A stretch of 23,733 bases of DNA from DAIOXA01 sp050949165 (GCA_050949165.1 JBMNFF010000011.1:1-23733); one strand, 5' to 3'. Shown: positions 13,768-22,681, numbered from the stretch's first letter. Program-made: numbers and translations. Notes: generated by a model not told the origin, from the sequence alone.

Positions 13768-15495
13768 TTGTTGAAAAAAAGTCTGCTAATTCTTTTGGTC
13801 GCACTGTTAGCGTTGTCAGCCTTTGTAGCCGGCTGTGGCCCCATTGACCCGGGCGACGACGAGGAAGGCCCCATTGTCTTCAGATACGGGCAGTCGGACA
13901 GCTGGGCTGACAGCATGAACCCTTACGCCTATGGTATGGCTATGTCGGATACGCTGTTCTTCACCCAGACCCACGAATATCTTCTGCAGCCCGACCAGGA
14001 TCTGAAGCTTGAGGGCCGCCTGGCAGAAGACTGGGATGTCAGTGAAGACGGCCGGACCTGGACCTTCTATCTCCGCAAGGGCGTCAAGTGGCATGATGGC
14101 ACTCCTTTCACGGCAAAAGACGTTTACAACAGCTACGCCATCAACATCAACTTCCAGATGCCCCGGACCTGGCAGAAGGTAAAGGCATTCGCCAAGGAAG
14201 ACGGAACTCCCAATATTGAGATTATCGACGATTACACCATCAAATTCACCACCCAGGAGCCCAAGGCGGACATCCTGGACGCCATGATTCTCATCACTCC
14301 CGAGCACATCTTTGGCAACTTCAAGAGCCAGGAAGAACTGCTCGCCTTCACCAACGAAGAGAACTTCATCGGCACCGGTCCCTTCAAGCTGGACTCCTGG
14401 GCCAAGGATGAGTACTCCAAGTTTGTTGCCAACGACGAGTACTGGGGCGGCCGCCCGGTTATCGACGAGTACATTGTGGTAATGTACGCCAACCGCGACA
14501 CCATGCTCCAGGCTCTGCAGATGGGCGAAATCGACCTGTGCAACTTGAGCGCTGCTCAGGTTGAATATGCCAAGACCCTGGACAATATCAAACTCAACTT
14601 CTTCGAAGCTACCTCCTTCACCCAAATCGGTTTCAACTGCTGGGCTGACGTCTACACCGTCAACGAAGCCGGCGAAATCGTCTACAAGCCCAATGGCAAG
14701 CAAACCACACCTCACCCCGACAACGCTGTCAACAACCCCCTGATTCTGGACTACCGCATCCGTGTGGCAATGGACTATGCCGTTGATTACGACAGAATCA
14801 TCGAATACGCAGAAGGCGGACTGGGACGTCGGGAAACCTCAATCATTACCTCGGTAACCAACCACTGGGCTTGGGTACCGCCGGCCGACAAGTATCGCAA
14901 TTACGATCCCGAAAAGGCCAAGGCCTTGTTGGAAGAAGCGGGCTACATCGATAGAGACGGCGATGGTATCCGCGAGGACGCCAAGGGCAATAAGCTGGAC
15001 TTTAAGTTCACCGTCATCGAAAGCAGCTACCGCGACCACGCCCTGATTATCCAGGAAAACCTCAAGGCAGTCGGCATCAACACCAATATCGAATTCGTCG
15101 ACAGTGCCGGTCAGAGCGCAACCATCTACAAGCAGGATTTTGCTACAGATATGTTCGTCTGGGGTTGGAGCCCCTCCTATGCCGATCCTTCCACCATGCT
15201 GGCAGCCATGCTCACCAGCCAGATTCACGGCAAGAGCGACTGCTACTGGTCCAACCAGGAGTATGACGAGCTGTGGGTGCTGCAAGGAACCCAGATCGAC
15301 CTGGATGAGCGCATCGCCACCGTGCACAGAATGCAGGAACTCATCTATGAAGAGGCCCCCTACCTTGTAATCCTGGGCAAAACCCGGGTGCAGGCCTACC
15401 GCGACGACAAGTGGCAAGGCTGGGAGAAGTTCCCTGCCGAGATCGGCGGTATCATGAACTACTGGACACTGCTCAAGCTTTCGCCCAAAAAATAA
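13768..15495 (+). CDS. Peptide ABC transporter, solute-binding lipoprotein (SBP family 5)
   Basis: The start is TTG 13768 (or TTG 13771) behind GAGGGGGAG. The 575-residue precursor has a lipoprotein signal: Lys-Lys, a hydrophobic run, then FVAGC with the lipidated Cys23. The mature part is a family 5 binding protein of Opp/Dpp type, with LAEDWDVSEDGRTWTFYLRKGVKWHDGTPFTAKDV as its signature region (split here as LRKGVKWHDGTPFTAKDV at ~103-120) and FATDMFVWGWSPSYADPS near the C-terminus. It would sit on the outer face of the membrane and deliver peptides, or another ligand of this family such as nickel or sugars, to the permeases that follow. It is the first gene of a five-gene operon; a strong hairpin follows it. 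Ligand identity is unknown. Confidence 0.92.
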   Translation: MLKKSLLILLVALLALSAFVAGCGPIDPGDDEEGPIVFRYGQSDSWADSMNPYAYGMAMSDTLFFTQTHEYLLQPDQDLKLEGRLAEDWDVSEDGRTWTFYLRKGVKWHDGTPFTAKDVYNSYAININFQMPRTWQKVKAFAKEDGTPNIEIIDDYTIKFTTQEPKADILDAMILITPEHIFGNFKSQEELLAFTNEENFIGTGPFKLDSWAKDEYSKFVANDEYWGGRPVIDEYIVVMYANRDTMLQALQMGEIDLCNLSAAQVEYAKTLDNIKLNFFEATSFTQIGFNCWADVYTVNEAGEIVYKPNGKQTTPHPDNAVNNPLILDYRIRVAMDYAVDYDRIIEYAEGGLGRRETSIITSVTNHWAWVPPADKYRNYDPEKAKALLEEAGYIDRDGDGIREDAKGNKLDFKFTVIESSYRDHALIIQENLKAVGINTNIEFVDSAGQSATIYKQDFATDMFVWGWSPSYADPSTMLAAMLTSQIHGKSDCYWSNQEYDELWVLQGTQIDLDERIATVHRMQELIYEEAPYLVILGKTRVQAYRDDKWQGWEKFPAEIGGIMNYWTLLKLSPKK

Positions 15496-15528
15496 CCCTC
15501 CCCGGCGAGGCCTGAAAAACGGCTCATA

Positions 15529-15570
15529 AACTAAAGGCTGCCTCGCAGCTCTGCCGGGCAGCCTTTAGTT
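15529..15570 (+). terminator. Strong stem-loop between binding-protein and permease genes
   Basis: AACTAAAGGCTGCC (15529-15542) and GGCAGCCTTTAGTT (15557-15570) form a perfect 14-bp stem with a 14-base loop in the 118-bp gap. The bases after it (CTACCTTTCT) are only weakly T-rich. Such hairpins commonly make the binding protein more abundant than the permeases, by partial termination or by protecting the upstream mRNA from 3' decay. Confidence 0.65.
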
Positions 15571-15613
15571 CTACCTTTCTACACTTCTATCGGATAATTG
15601 GGGGGAAATAAAG

Positions 15614-16585
15614 ATGAACTTACAGTTTTTTGCCAAACGCTTGGGATATACGCTGTTCATGCTCGTGTTCATAATCACAATCAACTTCCTGCTCTTCCGT
15701 CTCATGCCTGGCGACCCCTTGAGCACACTGTCCAAAGAACTGCTGACTTCTCCCGAGGCCAGGGCGGCCATGGAAGCGAAGTACGGTCTGGATAAGCCCT
15801 TGATTGTGCAATATGTTAACTATGTCAAACAGCTTTTGACCTTTAACTTTGGCACATCGTTTTATTATAACAACGACGTTAGACTTTTGCTGGTTGACAA
15901 AATGTCTAACTCCGCTCTGTTGGCAGGTGTGGCCATTCCGCTGGGCATTCTCTTGGGCATAACTACCGGAGTGGTGGCCTCGGCCCGACGGGGAAAGAAG
16001 TTGGACATCGGTCTGACTTCCACCACCATGTTCATTTATGCTATACCTTCCTTTTGGCTGGGCATGATCTTCCTTTCGCTCTTTGCCGTAAAGCTAAGGT
16101 GGGTACCGGTCAGCGGGATGACGGTAGCGGGGGCTAAGTACACTTCGTACGCCGCCTATTATAAAGACCTGCTCAATCATATGATAATGCCGGTGATTAC
16201 CTACGCTCTGGCCATTTATGGCAGTTACATGCTGCATATGCGCAATACCATGATTGACGTGTTCACCGAGGACTTTGTCCTGACTGCTCGGGCGAAGGGA
16301 CTCAGCGAGAACCAGGTCATACGCCGCCATGTGGTTCCCAACGCCCTGTTGCCCATGGCCACCGTGGTCATCATGAGCTTGGCCCTGATGTTCACCGGCG
16401 CCTTCTCCATCGAAGTGCTCTACTCCTGGCCGGGAATGGGAAGGCTGATGGTGGATTCGGTAACCAGGCGCGATTATCCGGTGCTGCAGGCCAGCAACTA
16501 TATCATCGCCCTGGTGGTCATTCTGGCCAACTTCGTCATCGACGTTGCATACAGCTACCTTGACCCCCGGGTCAGGATAGAGTAG
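15614..16585 (+). CDS. Peptide ABC transporter, permease 1 (OppB/DppB type)
   Basis: ATG 15614 follows GGGGGG by eight bases. The 323-residue protein has the DppB layout: a first membrane segment (~9-29), the conserved LMPGDPL motif, a periplasmic-side loop, then five further membrane segments. The EAA loop that docks on the ATPases is present as ARAKGLSENQVIRRHVVPNALLP, and the usual ending LYSWPGMGRLM ... SYLDPRVR is complete. It pairs with the second permease to form the translocation pore. The second permease gene begins 12 bases after its stop. Confidence 0.93.
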   Translation: MNLQFFAKRLGYTLFMLVFIITINFLLFRLMPGDPLSTLSKELLTSPEARAAMEAKYGLDKPLIVQYVNYVKQLLTFNFGTSFYYNNDVRLLLVDKMSNSALLAGVAIPLGILLGITTGVVASARRGKKLDIGLTSTTMFIYAIPSFWLGMIFLSLFAVKLRWVPVSGMTVAGAKYTSYAAYYKDLLNHMIMPVITYALAIYGSYMLHMRNTMIDVFTEDFVLTARAKGLSENQVIRRHVVPNALLPMATVVIMSLALMFTGAFSIEVLYSWPGMGRLMVDSVTRRDYPVLQASNYIIALVVILANFVIDVAYSYLDPRVRIE

Positions 16586-16597
16586 GGAGGCGTGCAA

Positions 16598-17533
16598 ATG
16601 AGCAAACAAGAATACAACCTTAACACCGCCTCTGAAACTGCCCTTGATTTGGATCTGCTCAGGAAAAGGGAGAAGGAGCTGAAGCAGGATAAATGGCGCA
16701 AAACCGTGAAGCTGTTCTTCAGCAACAAGAGAGCGGTTTTCGGAGTGTGCTTGCTGGGCTTCTTCATCCTGATGGCCGTTATTGGCCCAATCTTTTATGA
16801 GTACAGTCACAGCACGTATTTCCTGGGTCCACGCCTTGGCGCCCCCAATGAGGAGTACCGCCTGGGCTTTGACGAACTGGGCAGAGATATCATGGGCGCA
16901 CTGATATACGGAACCCGGGCCTCTCTGGCCATAGGCTTCTTTGTCACCGCGCTGATCGTGTTAATCGGCGCGACCTTTGGAATTACCGCAGGGTATTTTG
17001 GCGGGCTCTGGGACATTGTGCTGATGCGCATTACCGAGGCCTTTATGCTCATCCCCACCATGCCCCTGCTCTTAATCCTGGCTTCAGTCCTGGGCATGCG
17101 GTTCAGCAACATCATCATAATCCTGGGCTTGACCGGCTGGACCGGAACGGCTCGCCTGGTGCGGTCGCTGACCCTCTCAATCAAGCAACGCAATTATGTC
17201 GAACGCGCCCGGGCCATAGGGGCCAGCGACGTCTATATCATGCGGAAACACATCCTGCCCAACGTGTTCCCCCTGATTTTCTCCAACATCATCTTGCTGG
17301 TTCAGAACGCCATCATTTCCGAATCCACCCTGGCTTTCTTGGGCGTTGGCGACCCCTCCATTCCCACTTGGGGACAGCTCTTGCGCACCGCGCGTCTGCA
17401 GGGAGCCATCACCACCGGGTCCTGGTGGATCTTCGTCCCGCCGGGATTGTGCCTGGTCCTGCTGGCATCGAGCTTCGTCTTCATTGGCTATGGCTTTGAC
17501 GAGATCCTGAACCCACGACTGAGGAGGCGGTGA
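16598..17533 (+). CDS. Peptide ABC transporter, permease 2 (OppC/DppC type)
   Basis: ATG 16598 is chosen because GGGAGG (16585-16590) is seven bases upstream; the GTG at 16592 is too close to it. The 311-residue protein has a long charged N-terminal tail (~40 residues), the first membrane segment (VFGVCLLGFFILMAVIGPIF), then the conserved HxLGTDxxGRD-like region read here as YRLGFDELGRDIMGAL, and the EAA loop YVERARAIGASDVYIMRKH. The C-terminus GYGFDEILNPRLRRR is typical. Its stop overlaps the region of the next start, so it is tightly coupled to the ATPase genes. Confidence 0.93.
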   Translation: MSKQEYNLNTASETALDLDLLRKREKELKQDKWRKTVKLFFSNKRAVFGVCLLGFFILMAVIGPIFYEYSHSTYFLGPRLGAPNEEYRLGFDELGRDIMGALIYGTRASLAIGFFVTALIVLIGATFGITAGYFGGLWDIVLMRITEAFMLIPTMPLLLILASVLGMRFSNIIIILGLTGWTGTARLVRSLTLSIKQRNYVERARAIGASDVYIMRKHILPNVFPLIFSNIILLVQNAIISESTLAFLGVGDPSIPTWGQLLRTARLQGAITTGSWWIFVPPGLCLVLLASSFVFIGYGFDEILNPRLRRR

Positions 17534-17535
17534 GT

Positions 17536-18513
17536 ATGTCGAACAAACTACTGGAGGTTAAAGACCTTAAGACTTATTTCACCATCACCGCTGGCGAAGT
17601 AAAAGCCGTTGATGGAGTTAGCTTTTCGCTGAACCGGGGCGAGTCCATCGGACTGGTGGGAGAATCCGGTTGCGGCAAAACCACCACCGCCCTTTCTGTC
17701 ATCAAATTATTGCCCGACAACGGGTACATTGCCGACGGCAGCATCATCTTTGATGGCAGGGAAATCACCGACCTGAAGGATGAAGATCTCCGCTCATTCC
17801 GCTGGAAAGAGGTTTCCATGATCTTTCAGGGAGCGATGAACGCCCTGAACCCTGTGCGCAGGGTGAGCGATCAGATTGCAGAGGCTATCCTGCTCCATGA
17901 AAATGTAACCAAAGCTGAAGCATTGGAGCGGGTCAGAGAACTCTTTGAACTGGTGGAGCTGGACCCCAACCTCATGTTCAGCTATCCCCACGAGTTCTCC
18001 GGCGGGATGAGGCAACGGGCCATCATCGCCATGTCCCTTGCCTGCAATCCCAAGCTGGTAATCGGCGACGAGCCCACCACTGCTCTGGACGTGATGGTTC
18101 AGGCCCAGATAATCGACCTGATCAACGACCTCCGGAAAAAGCTGGGCATGAGCATGATCATGATTACCCACGACCTGTCCATCATCGTCGAAACCTGCGA
18201 CAGAATCTGCGTGATGTATGCCGGCAAAGTGGTTGAGACGGGCGAGACTGAGCAGGTTGTCAACAAATGCCTGCATCCCTATACCGAAAAGCTTATCGGC
18301 GCCTTCCCCAACATTTACAAAGAGCGCAAAATGGTGGAGTCCATCCCCGGAGACCCGCCGGACCTTTACAACCCTCCCCCGGGCTGTCGCTTCGCCGCGC
18401 GCTGCCACAAATCCATCGGCGACATCTGTTTCAACGAGGACCCGCCCTTGGTCGATTATGACGGCAGCGGCCATATGGTAGCTTGTCACTTAAGGAGGGC
18501 TGGAAATGACTGA
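17536..18513 (+). CDS. Peptide ABC transporter, ATPase 1 (OppD/DppD type)
   Basis: ATG 17536 is preferred to GTG 17530 because GAGGAGG (17521-17527) then has normal spacing. The 325-residue protein shows Walker A GESGCGKTTT (~42-51), the signature FSGGMRQRA, Walker B LVIGDEPTTALD and the switch His in MITHDLS. The C-terminal oligopeptide-transporter extension carries the cysteine set GCRFAARC ... ICFNEDPPLV ... MVACHL, which in several relatives binds an iron-sulphur cluster. It pairs with ATPase 2 to power import. The last codons overlap the start of the next gene by eight bases. Confidence 0.94.
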   Translation: MSNKLLEVKDLKTYFTITAGEVKAVDGVSFSLNRGESIGLVGESGCGKTTTALSVIKLLPDNGYIADGSIIFDGREITDLKDEDLRSFRWKEVSMIFQGAMNALNPVRRVSDQIAEAILLHENVTKAEALERVRELFELVELDPNLMFSYPHEFSGGMRQRAIIAMSLACNPKLVIGDEPTTALDVMVQAQIIDLINDLRKKLGMSMIMITHDLSIIVETCDRICVMYAGKVVETGETEQVVNKCLHPYTEKLIGAFPNIYKERKMVESIPGDPPDLYNPPPGCRFAARCHKSIGDICFNEDPPLVDYDGSGHMVACHLRRAGND

Positions 18514-19567
18514 TATTCGCAAACCTTCTCCGGGGCAAGAATCGCCGCTGCTGGAAGTAAAGAACCTCAAGGTCGAATTCTCCATCCGGCAAAGCTTTTA
18601 CAAAGAGTATATCAAGCGGGAGAAAAAGATTGTCCACGCCGTGAACGACATTAGCTTTAACATCGGCAGAGGGGAGATTGTGTCCCTGGTCGGCGAGTCC
18701 GGATCCGGCAAGACCACCACCGGCCGGGCCATCCTCCAGCTGGTGCCGACCACCAGTGGAGAGATATTGTTCAATGGTGAGGAAATCCGGTCCAAGGACA
18801 AGGCTTACATGCGGGATTTTCGCAAGCAAGCCCAGATGATCTTCCAGGACCCCTATCAGTCTCTCAACCCCCGCTTTACCGTATTTGAAATCGTGACGGA
18901 GCCCCTCAACCTCACCAATAAGAGGGCCACCCTTGCCGAAAAAGAGCTGCAAGCCATCAAGGCGCTGGAATTTGCCGGCCTGCGGCCGGCCATCGACTAC
19001 CTCTACCGCTATCCCCACGAACTCTCCGGCGGACAGCGGCAGCGGGTGTCCATCGCCACCTGCTTTATCATGGCTCCTGAATTCATAGTGGCGGACGAGC
19101 CGGTTTCCATGCTGGACGCCTCCGTCCGGGCTGATATACTGAAGTTGTTTGTGGAAATGAAGAAGCAGAAGGGTTCCTCCTTCCTCTTCATCACCCATGA
19201 CCTGGCCCTGGCCTGGCTCATTTCCGACCGCATCGCCATCATGTACCTGGGCAAAATCATGGAGCTCGGCCCTGCCGACCTGATTTCCGGCGGCTGCCTG
19301 CATCCCTATTCCCAGGCGCTGACCAGCGTCCTGGCCATGGTAGGCGAAGAGAGGCGGATGGAGCGCATCGTGCTGGAGGGAGAAACTCCTTCCCCCATCA
19401 ACCTCCCCAGCGGTTGCCGTTTCCACCCCCGCTGCCCCATCGCAGAGGAGAAATGCCGCATTGAGGAGCCCGATACCTGGGAAGTTGAGCCGGGACACTA
19501 TGTCTACTGCCACTTCCCCCGCAAGATCTGCCCTCAGAACGGGAAACAGCGGGCAGGCCAACAATAA
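18506..19567 (+). CDS. Peptide ABC transporter, ATPase 2 (OppF/DppF type)
   Basis: ATG 18506 lies behind AAGGAGGG and inside the end of ATPase 1. The 353-residue protein has Walker A GESGSGKTTT (~63-72), the signature LSGGQRQRV, Walker B FIVADEPVSMLDAS and switch LFITHDLALA. It keeps the C-terminal cysteines (SGCRFHPRCPIAEEKC ... YVYCHF). An insertion of about 15 residues (FYKEYIKREKKIVHAV) before the first strand is common in OppF. It is the last gene of the operon, and a long hairpin follows at 19609-19655. Confidence 0.94.
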   Translation: MTDIRKPSPGQESPLLEVKNLKVEFSIRQSFYKEYIKREKKIVHAVNDISFNIGRGEIVSLVGESGSGKTTTGRAILQLVPTTSGEILFNGEEIRSKDKAYMRDFRKQAQMIFQDPYQSLNPRFTVFEIVTEPLNLTNKRATLAEKELQAIKALEFAGLRPAIDYLYRYPHELSGGQRQRVSIATCFIMAPEFIVADEPVSMLDASVRADILKLFVEMKKQKGSSFLFITHDLALAWLISDRIAIMYLGKIMELGPADLISGGCLHPYSQALTSVLAMVGEERRMERIVLEGETPSPINLPSGCRFHPRCPIAEEKCRIEEPDTWEVEPGHYVYCHFPRKICPQNGKQRAGQQ

Positions 19568-19608
19568 TGCGCTACCGCTATACCAATAGCAAAGCAAAAA
19601 ACCCCATA

Positions 19609-19655
19609 AAAGCAAGAGACGGCGACTGGAAAAACCAGAAGCCGTCTCTTGCTTT
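19609..19655 (+). terminator. Long hairpin ending the transporter operon
   Basis: AAAGCAAGAGACGGC (19609-19623) and GCCGTCTCTTGCTTT (19641-19655) are a perfect 15-bp stem, and the loop contains a small CTGG/CCAG hairpin. The T-run is inside the stem on the plus strand; on the minus strand it is followed by TTATGGGGTTTTTT. The hairpin could stop transcription in both directions. Confidence 0.8.
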
Positions 19656-19762
19656 AGGTAAAGTATTGCACGCATAATCATTCTTTCCTGAGGCTTCTCC
19701 AGGCAGCCTCGAGAACTTCTTCAAGTTATTCGGCAATAACTGGTGGATATGGAAGCATATGA

Positions 19763-19792
19763 TTGCCACGTGCGCGCGCTATCAGGTATAAT
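19763..19792 (+). promoter_or_regulatory. Promoter of the histidine kinase gene
   Basis: TTGCCA (19763-19768), 18 bases, then TATAAT (19787-19792). Transcription would start near 19800, which excludes an upstream ATG at 19743 as the translation start and supports GTG 19833. Confidence 0.7.
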
Positions 19793-19832
19793 GATGTATC
19801 TACTATTGTCCTGGCTATCTGGGGGGGAGCCT

Positions 19833-21191
19833 GTGAAAAAATTAATAACGTTGCTGAAGGGTGCCATGCGAGGCTTTTATGCAAACGCATCTGTGCTGGA
19901 CAAAATTCGCTCGATTAATCTCAGTCGGATCTACCATGGCATCATCTTCCTTGTGCCGGTGCACATCGCCCACGTTTTAATATTTTTATACAACCTTACC
20001 GGGGCAACCGGCGCCGAATATAGTTGGCGAATAGGTATTATCCTGTCCCATGCGACAGTGATGTTGTTGGTATCCATCTACGGCCTTACCGCTTATTATG
20101 CGGAGAAGCGCAAGGCAAACAAGCTTGGCGACGTAATCCAGGGGCTTGCATTTATGACTTACCTGCTCTTTGGCGCGGTGATTGTCTCGATTGATCAGTT
20201 GGTTACTACCAATATGACGCCCTTTATCATCTCTAATATCGCTATGGCAGTGATATTTCTGACCCGCCCCCTGCATGGATTGTTGGGCTATGGTACTACA
20301 CTCTTGGTGTTCTATTACTTAATCGGTATAGCCCAAACCGACGCAGATATCCTGCTATCCTTGCGGGTTAACGGTATCACTGCAACTGGTGTGGGGCTGT
20401 GCATAGCCTTTCTGATGTGGAAGAACACAGTTACAAATCTTAACTACCAGGAGCAATTGGCGGCAAAGACCAGGGAACTGACGGAGTTAAATAAACTGAA
20501 GGATCAGCTGTTTGCAATAGTATCCCACGATATCCGCAGTCCATTGGCGACGCTTGTAGGTCTCACCGACATTTTGGAGTCTGAGAAGGAGCAGATGCCG
20601 CAAGATACCGCCAAGATCGTTTCCACTGTCAACAGAAATGTTAAAGGCACCTTTGCAATGGTAGAGAACCTGTTGACATGGTTCCGCTCGCAAATCACTT
20701 CTGCCGACATGGTCACACAGGATTTGCAGCTGGCAGCGGTGGCTGAACAGACGGTTGCGGCAAGCCGGTCCCGGGCCGAGGCCAAAAACATCCAGATTGT
20801 TACGGATATTCCCGCGGATTTATGGGTTAATGCCAATCGGGAATCCCTGAACGTAATCATCCGAAACCTGGTGCATAACGCCATTAAGTTCTCCCATCCC
20901 CACGGGAAGATTGTCGTCAAGGCGCAAAGAGAGGGAAATGAAATTGTCGTCAGTGTCCAGGACAATGGGGTGGGAATAGAACCGGAGCGGTTGCGCTTAA
21001 TTTTAGAAGGTTCCGGTCTGGGCTCGGTAGCCAGCACTACGGGTACCATGGGCGAACGGGGAACAGGGCTGGGCCTGTTGATTTGCAAGGAATTGGTACA
21101 GCGCCATGGCGGGAGGTTATGGGCCGAGAGCACTTTGGGCGCCGGCTGCAGTTTCTATTTTTCTGTTCCCGCTGCGAATCCTGCGAATTGA
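19833..21191 (+). CDS. Orphan sensor histidine kinase with six membrane segments
   Basis: GTG 19833 is chosen because GGGGGGGAG precedes it and the likely promoter lies at 19763-19792; the longer frame from 19743 begins before the promoter. The 452-residue protein has six predicted membrane segments (about 35-54, 66-90, 103-122, 130-146, 149-167, 180-196) with short loops. A helical linker leads to a HisKA domain with the phosphorylated His232 in FAIVSHDIRSPLATL. The ATP-binding domain has the N box NLVHNAIKFSH, G1 QDNGVGI and G2 GERGTGLGL. The membrane part has almost no outer domain, so it may sense something within or at the membrane. No response regulator gene is nearby, so its partner lies elsewhere. 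Confidence 0.92.
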   Translation: MKKLITLLKGAMRGFYANASVLDKIRSINLSRIYHGIIFLVPVHIAHVLIFLYNLTGATGAEYSWRIGIILSHATVMLLVSIYGLTAYYAEKRKANKLGDVIQGLAFMTYLLFGAVIVSIDQLVTTNMTPFIISNIAMAVIFLTRPLHGLLGYGTTLLVFYYLIGIAQTDADILLSLRVNGITATGVGLCIAFLMWKNTVTNLNYQEQLAAKTRELTELNKLKDQLFAIVSHDIRSPLATLVGLTDILESEKEQMPQDTAKIVSTVNRNVKGTFAMVENLLTWFRSQITSADMVTQDLQLAAVAEQTVAASRSRAEAKNIQIVTDIPADLWVNANRESLNVIIRNLVHNAIKFSHPHGKIVVKAQREGNEIVVSVQDNGVGIEPERLRLILEGSGLGSVASTTGTMGERGTGLGLLICKELVQRHGGRLWAESTLGAGCSFYFSVPAANPAN

Positions 21192-21240
21192 TAGCGGCGG
21201 AAATGAAGTCTTAGCTACCGATACATAATGCAATAACTGA

Positions 21241-21279
21241 CACTGCCGGGAGCATAACAGCGTTGTGCTCCCGGCAGTG
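21241..21279. terminator. Shared terminator between convergent genes
   Basis: CACTGCCGGGAGCA (21241-21254) and TGCTCCCGGCAGTG (21266-21279) are a perfect 14-bp stem with an 11-base loop. It is followed on the plus strand by CTCTATTCTCTC. It lies between the kinase (plus) and the glycosyltransferase (minus) and may serve both, though neither side has a strong T-run. Confidence 0.75.
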
Positions 21280-21310
21280 CTCTATTCTCTCAGACAGCCA
21301 TGGCCAGGGG

Positions 21311-22435
21311 TCAGGGCAAGCAGGCTTCGACCATATCGACGACTTCGTCCAAGGTGATTCCCAATCTGATCTCATTTTCCATATCCTTGCACTGCTCTTT
21401 GATTTCCCGGTCCTCCAACACGGCCATGGCCTGATTAAATAGCGACTTCGCCCCCGAAAAGATATGCAGCTTTTTCCCGAGTTTCAGCCTTACCACCTGT
21501 TCTGCGTTTATCGGCTGATCATTGACGAGGGGCAGAACCAGCATGGGAACTCCATAGTACATCGCTTCGTTGACGCTATTCATTCCGCCATGGGTGATGA
21601 AAAGGTCCGCATACTGCAGGACCTCCAGCTGCGGCACAAAAGAGTAAGCCCAGACATTAGCGGGGATATCTCCCAGCTCTTCGGGTTTTACCACTCCTGT
21701 GTTTAGGATGACGGAACATTTCTTGTTCCCGAATGCTTTCATGCACCTTTTATAAAAAGACTTGCTGCTCAAAATGCTACCCAGCGATATATAGATAAGC
21801 GGGTCGGCCATTTTTTCATAGGGTATTCGCCTGATTACGCTCATGGATTGTTCCATGGGCGGAAGGCAGAACACATAGGACTGATCCAGGTCTTGCCTGT
21901 GCGGATGAAACTTTTCTGTCGTATAGACGATGTTCAAGGGAACTTTATCGTGCAGGACGCTGTCCACCAGACTCTTCTCCTTCACTCCCAATTCAGCGGC
22001 CTCTCGTCTGTTCAGCACCTGCGCATCCAGCAAATGGCAGGTGGCCACAAAAAGAGTGGATATTAGGTCGGCCCCGGCCTTTGTCCAGGCGAGCTGCGAA
22101 AACTGCCGGACGGCAGGAATCCCCAATCTTTCGGCTACCGTCTTGCCAAGATAGAAAAACATCTCATAGATAAGCAGGTCATGCCCGGTGCCAACCTTCA
22201 TTGCTGTAGAATAGGCGGCCTTAAAACAACGGGTCATCTTTTGCCTTTCAGACAACCCTTCCGGATAATCCAGGTAAGAGACAAACAAAGCTCCGGTCGT
22301 TTCAATCCTTTCCTTCCATTCCGGAGCGTTAATGTATGTGACCTGATGTCCCCTCGCCACCAACTTCCTTGTCAGGGGCAGGGTTGGATTTGTATGGCCG
22401 GCATAAGGCACATTCACCATCAATATTCTCGCCAT
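21311..22435 (-). CDS. MGT-family glycosyltransferase (GT1, macrolide/YjiC type)
   Basis: ATG 22435 (MARILMVNVPYAGHTNP) is chosen because TAGGAGAAA precedes it; the frame extends 51 codons further but without HxxP-type homology. The 374-residue protein has a GT-B fold. The catalytic base is the His14 in GHTNP, and the sugar-nucleotide site has the family signature WAYSFVPQLEVLQYADLFITHGGMNSVNEAM (read as two parts, VPQLEVLQYADL and THGGMNSVNEA), then GVPMLVLPLVNDQPINAEQV. Relatives move glucose from UDP-glucose to macrolides, flavonoids or other small hydrophobic acceptors, often as self-protection. The acceptor cannot be predicted. The gene is convergent with the sensor kinase and shares its terminator region. 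Confidence 0.9.
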   Translation of the reverse strand: MARILMVNVPYAGHTNPTLPLTRKLVARGHQVTYINAPEWKERIETTGALFVSYLDYPEGLSERQKMTRCFKAAYSTAMKVGTGHDLLIYEMFFYLGKTVAERLGIPAVRQFSQLAWTKAGADLISTLFVATCHLLDAQVLNRREAAELGVKEKSLVDSVLHDKVPLNIVYTTEKFHPHRQDLDQSYVFCLPPMEQSMSVIRRIPYEKMADPLIYISLGSILSSKSFYKRCMKAFGNKKCSVILNTGVVKPEELGDIPANVWAYSFVPQLEVLQYADLFITHGGMNSVNEAMYYGVPMLVLPLVNDQPINAEQVVRLKLGKKLHIFSGAKSLFNQAMAVLEDREIKEQCKDMENEIRLGITLDEVVDMVEACLP

Positions 22436-22606
22436 ATAATTTCTCCTATCTATAATCACTGATAACTCAGTCAGATTGAAGCGGCGTAGTATAATTCTAC
22501 ATTGAGGGGCCTTATCCTTTTTAGATTTCAAAAATGACAGAAAAGAAGCGCATTGGGGGACAAGAATATCCCTCTGCGGTATTTGCAAATTGATTGCGTA
22601 TATAGC

Positions 22607-22681
22607 AAAAAAAAAAGAATGCAGTATAGCCCCCTGAGGAGGCTGTTCTGCTTACAGCAAGGGGGCCGTATCGGCCCCCTT
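22607..22681 (-). terminator. Tandem hairpins and T10 tract ending the membrane-protein gene
   Basis: On the minus strand, AAGGGGGCC/GGCCCCCTT (22681-22659) is a 9-bp hairpin. It is followed by a second stem with arms containing GCAG/CTGC and AGCC/GGCT (about 22651-22621) and then ATTC and ten T (22616-22607). The second hairpin plus T-tract is a classic rho-independent terminator for the gene ending at 22704. Confidence 0.8.

Noticed and set aside
13816..14715. 299-codon open frame on the minus strand
   Set aside because: It is antisense to the binding-protein gene and has Val/Gly/Asp-rich shadow composition and no ribosome-binding site. The similar frames at 14839-15417, 16094-16810 and 17794-18489 were rejected for the same reason.
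18431..19681. 416-codon open frame on the minus strand
   Set aside because: It lies antisense to the OppF-type ATPase, whose Walker A, signature and Walker B motifs are all intact; the frame is a by-product of GC-rich third positions and has no start signal.
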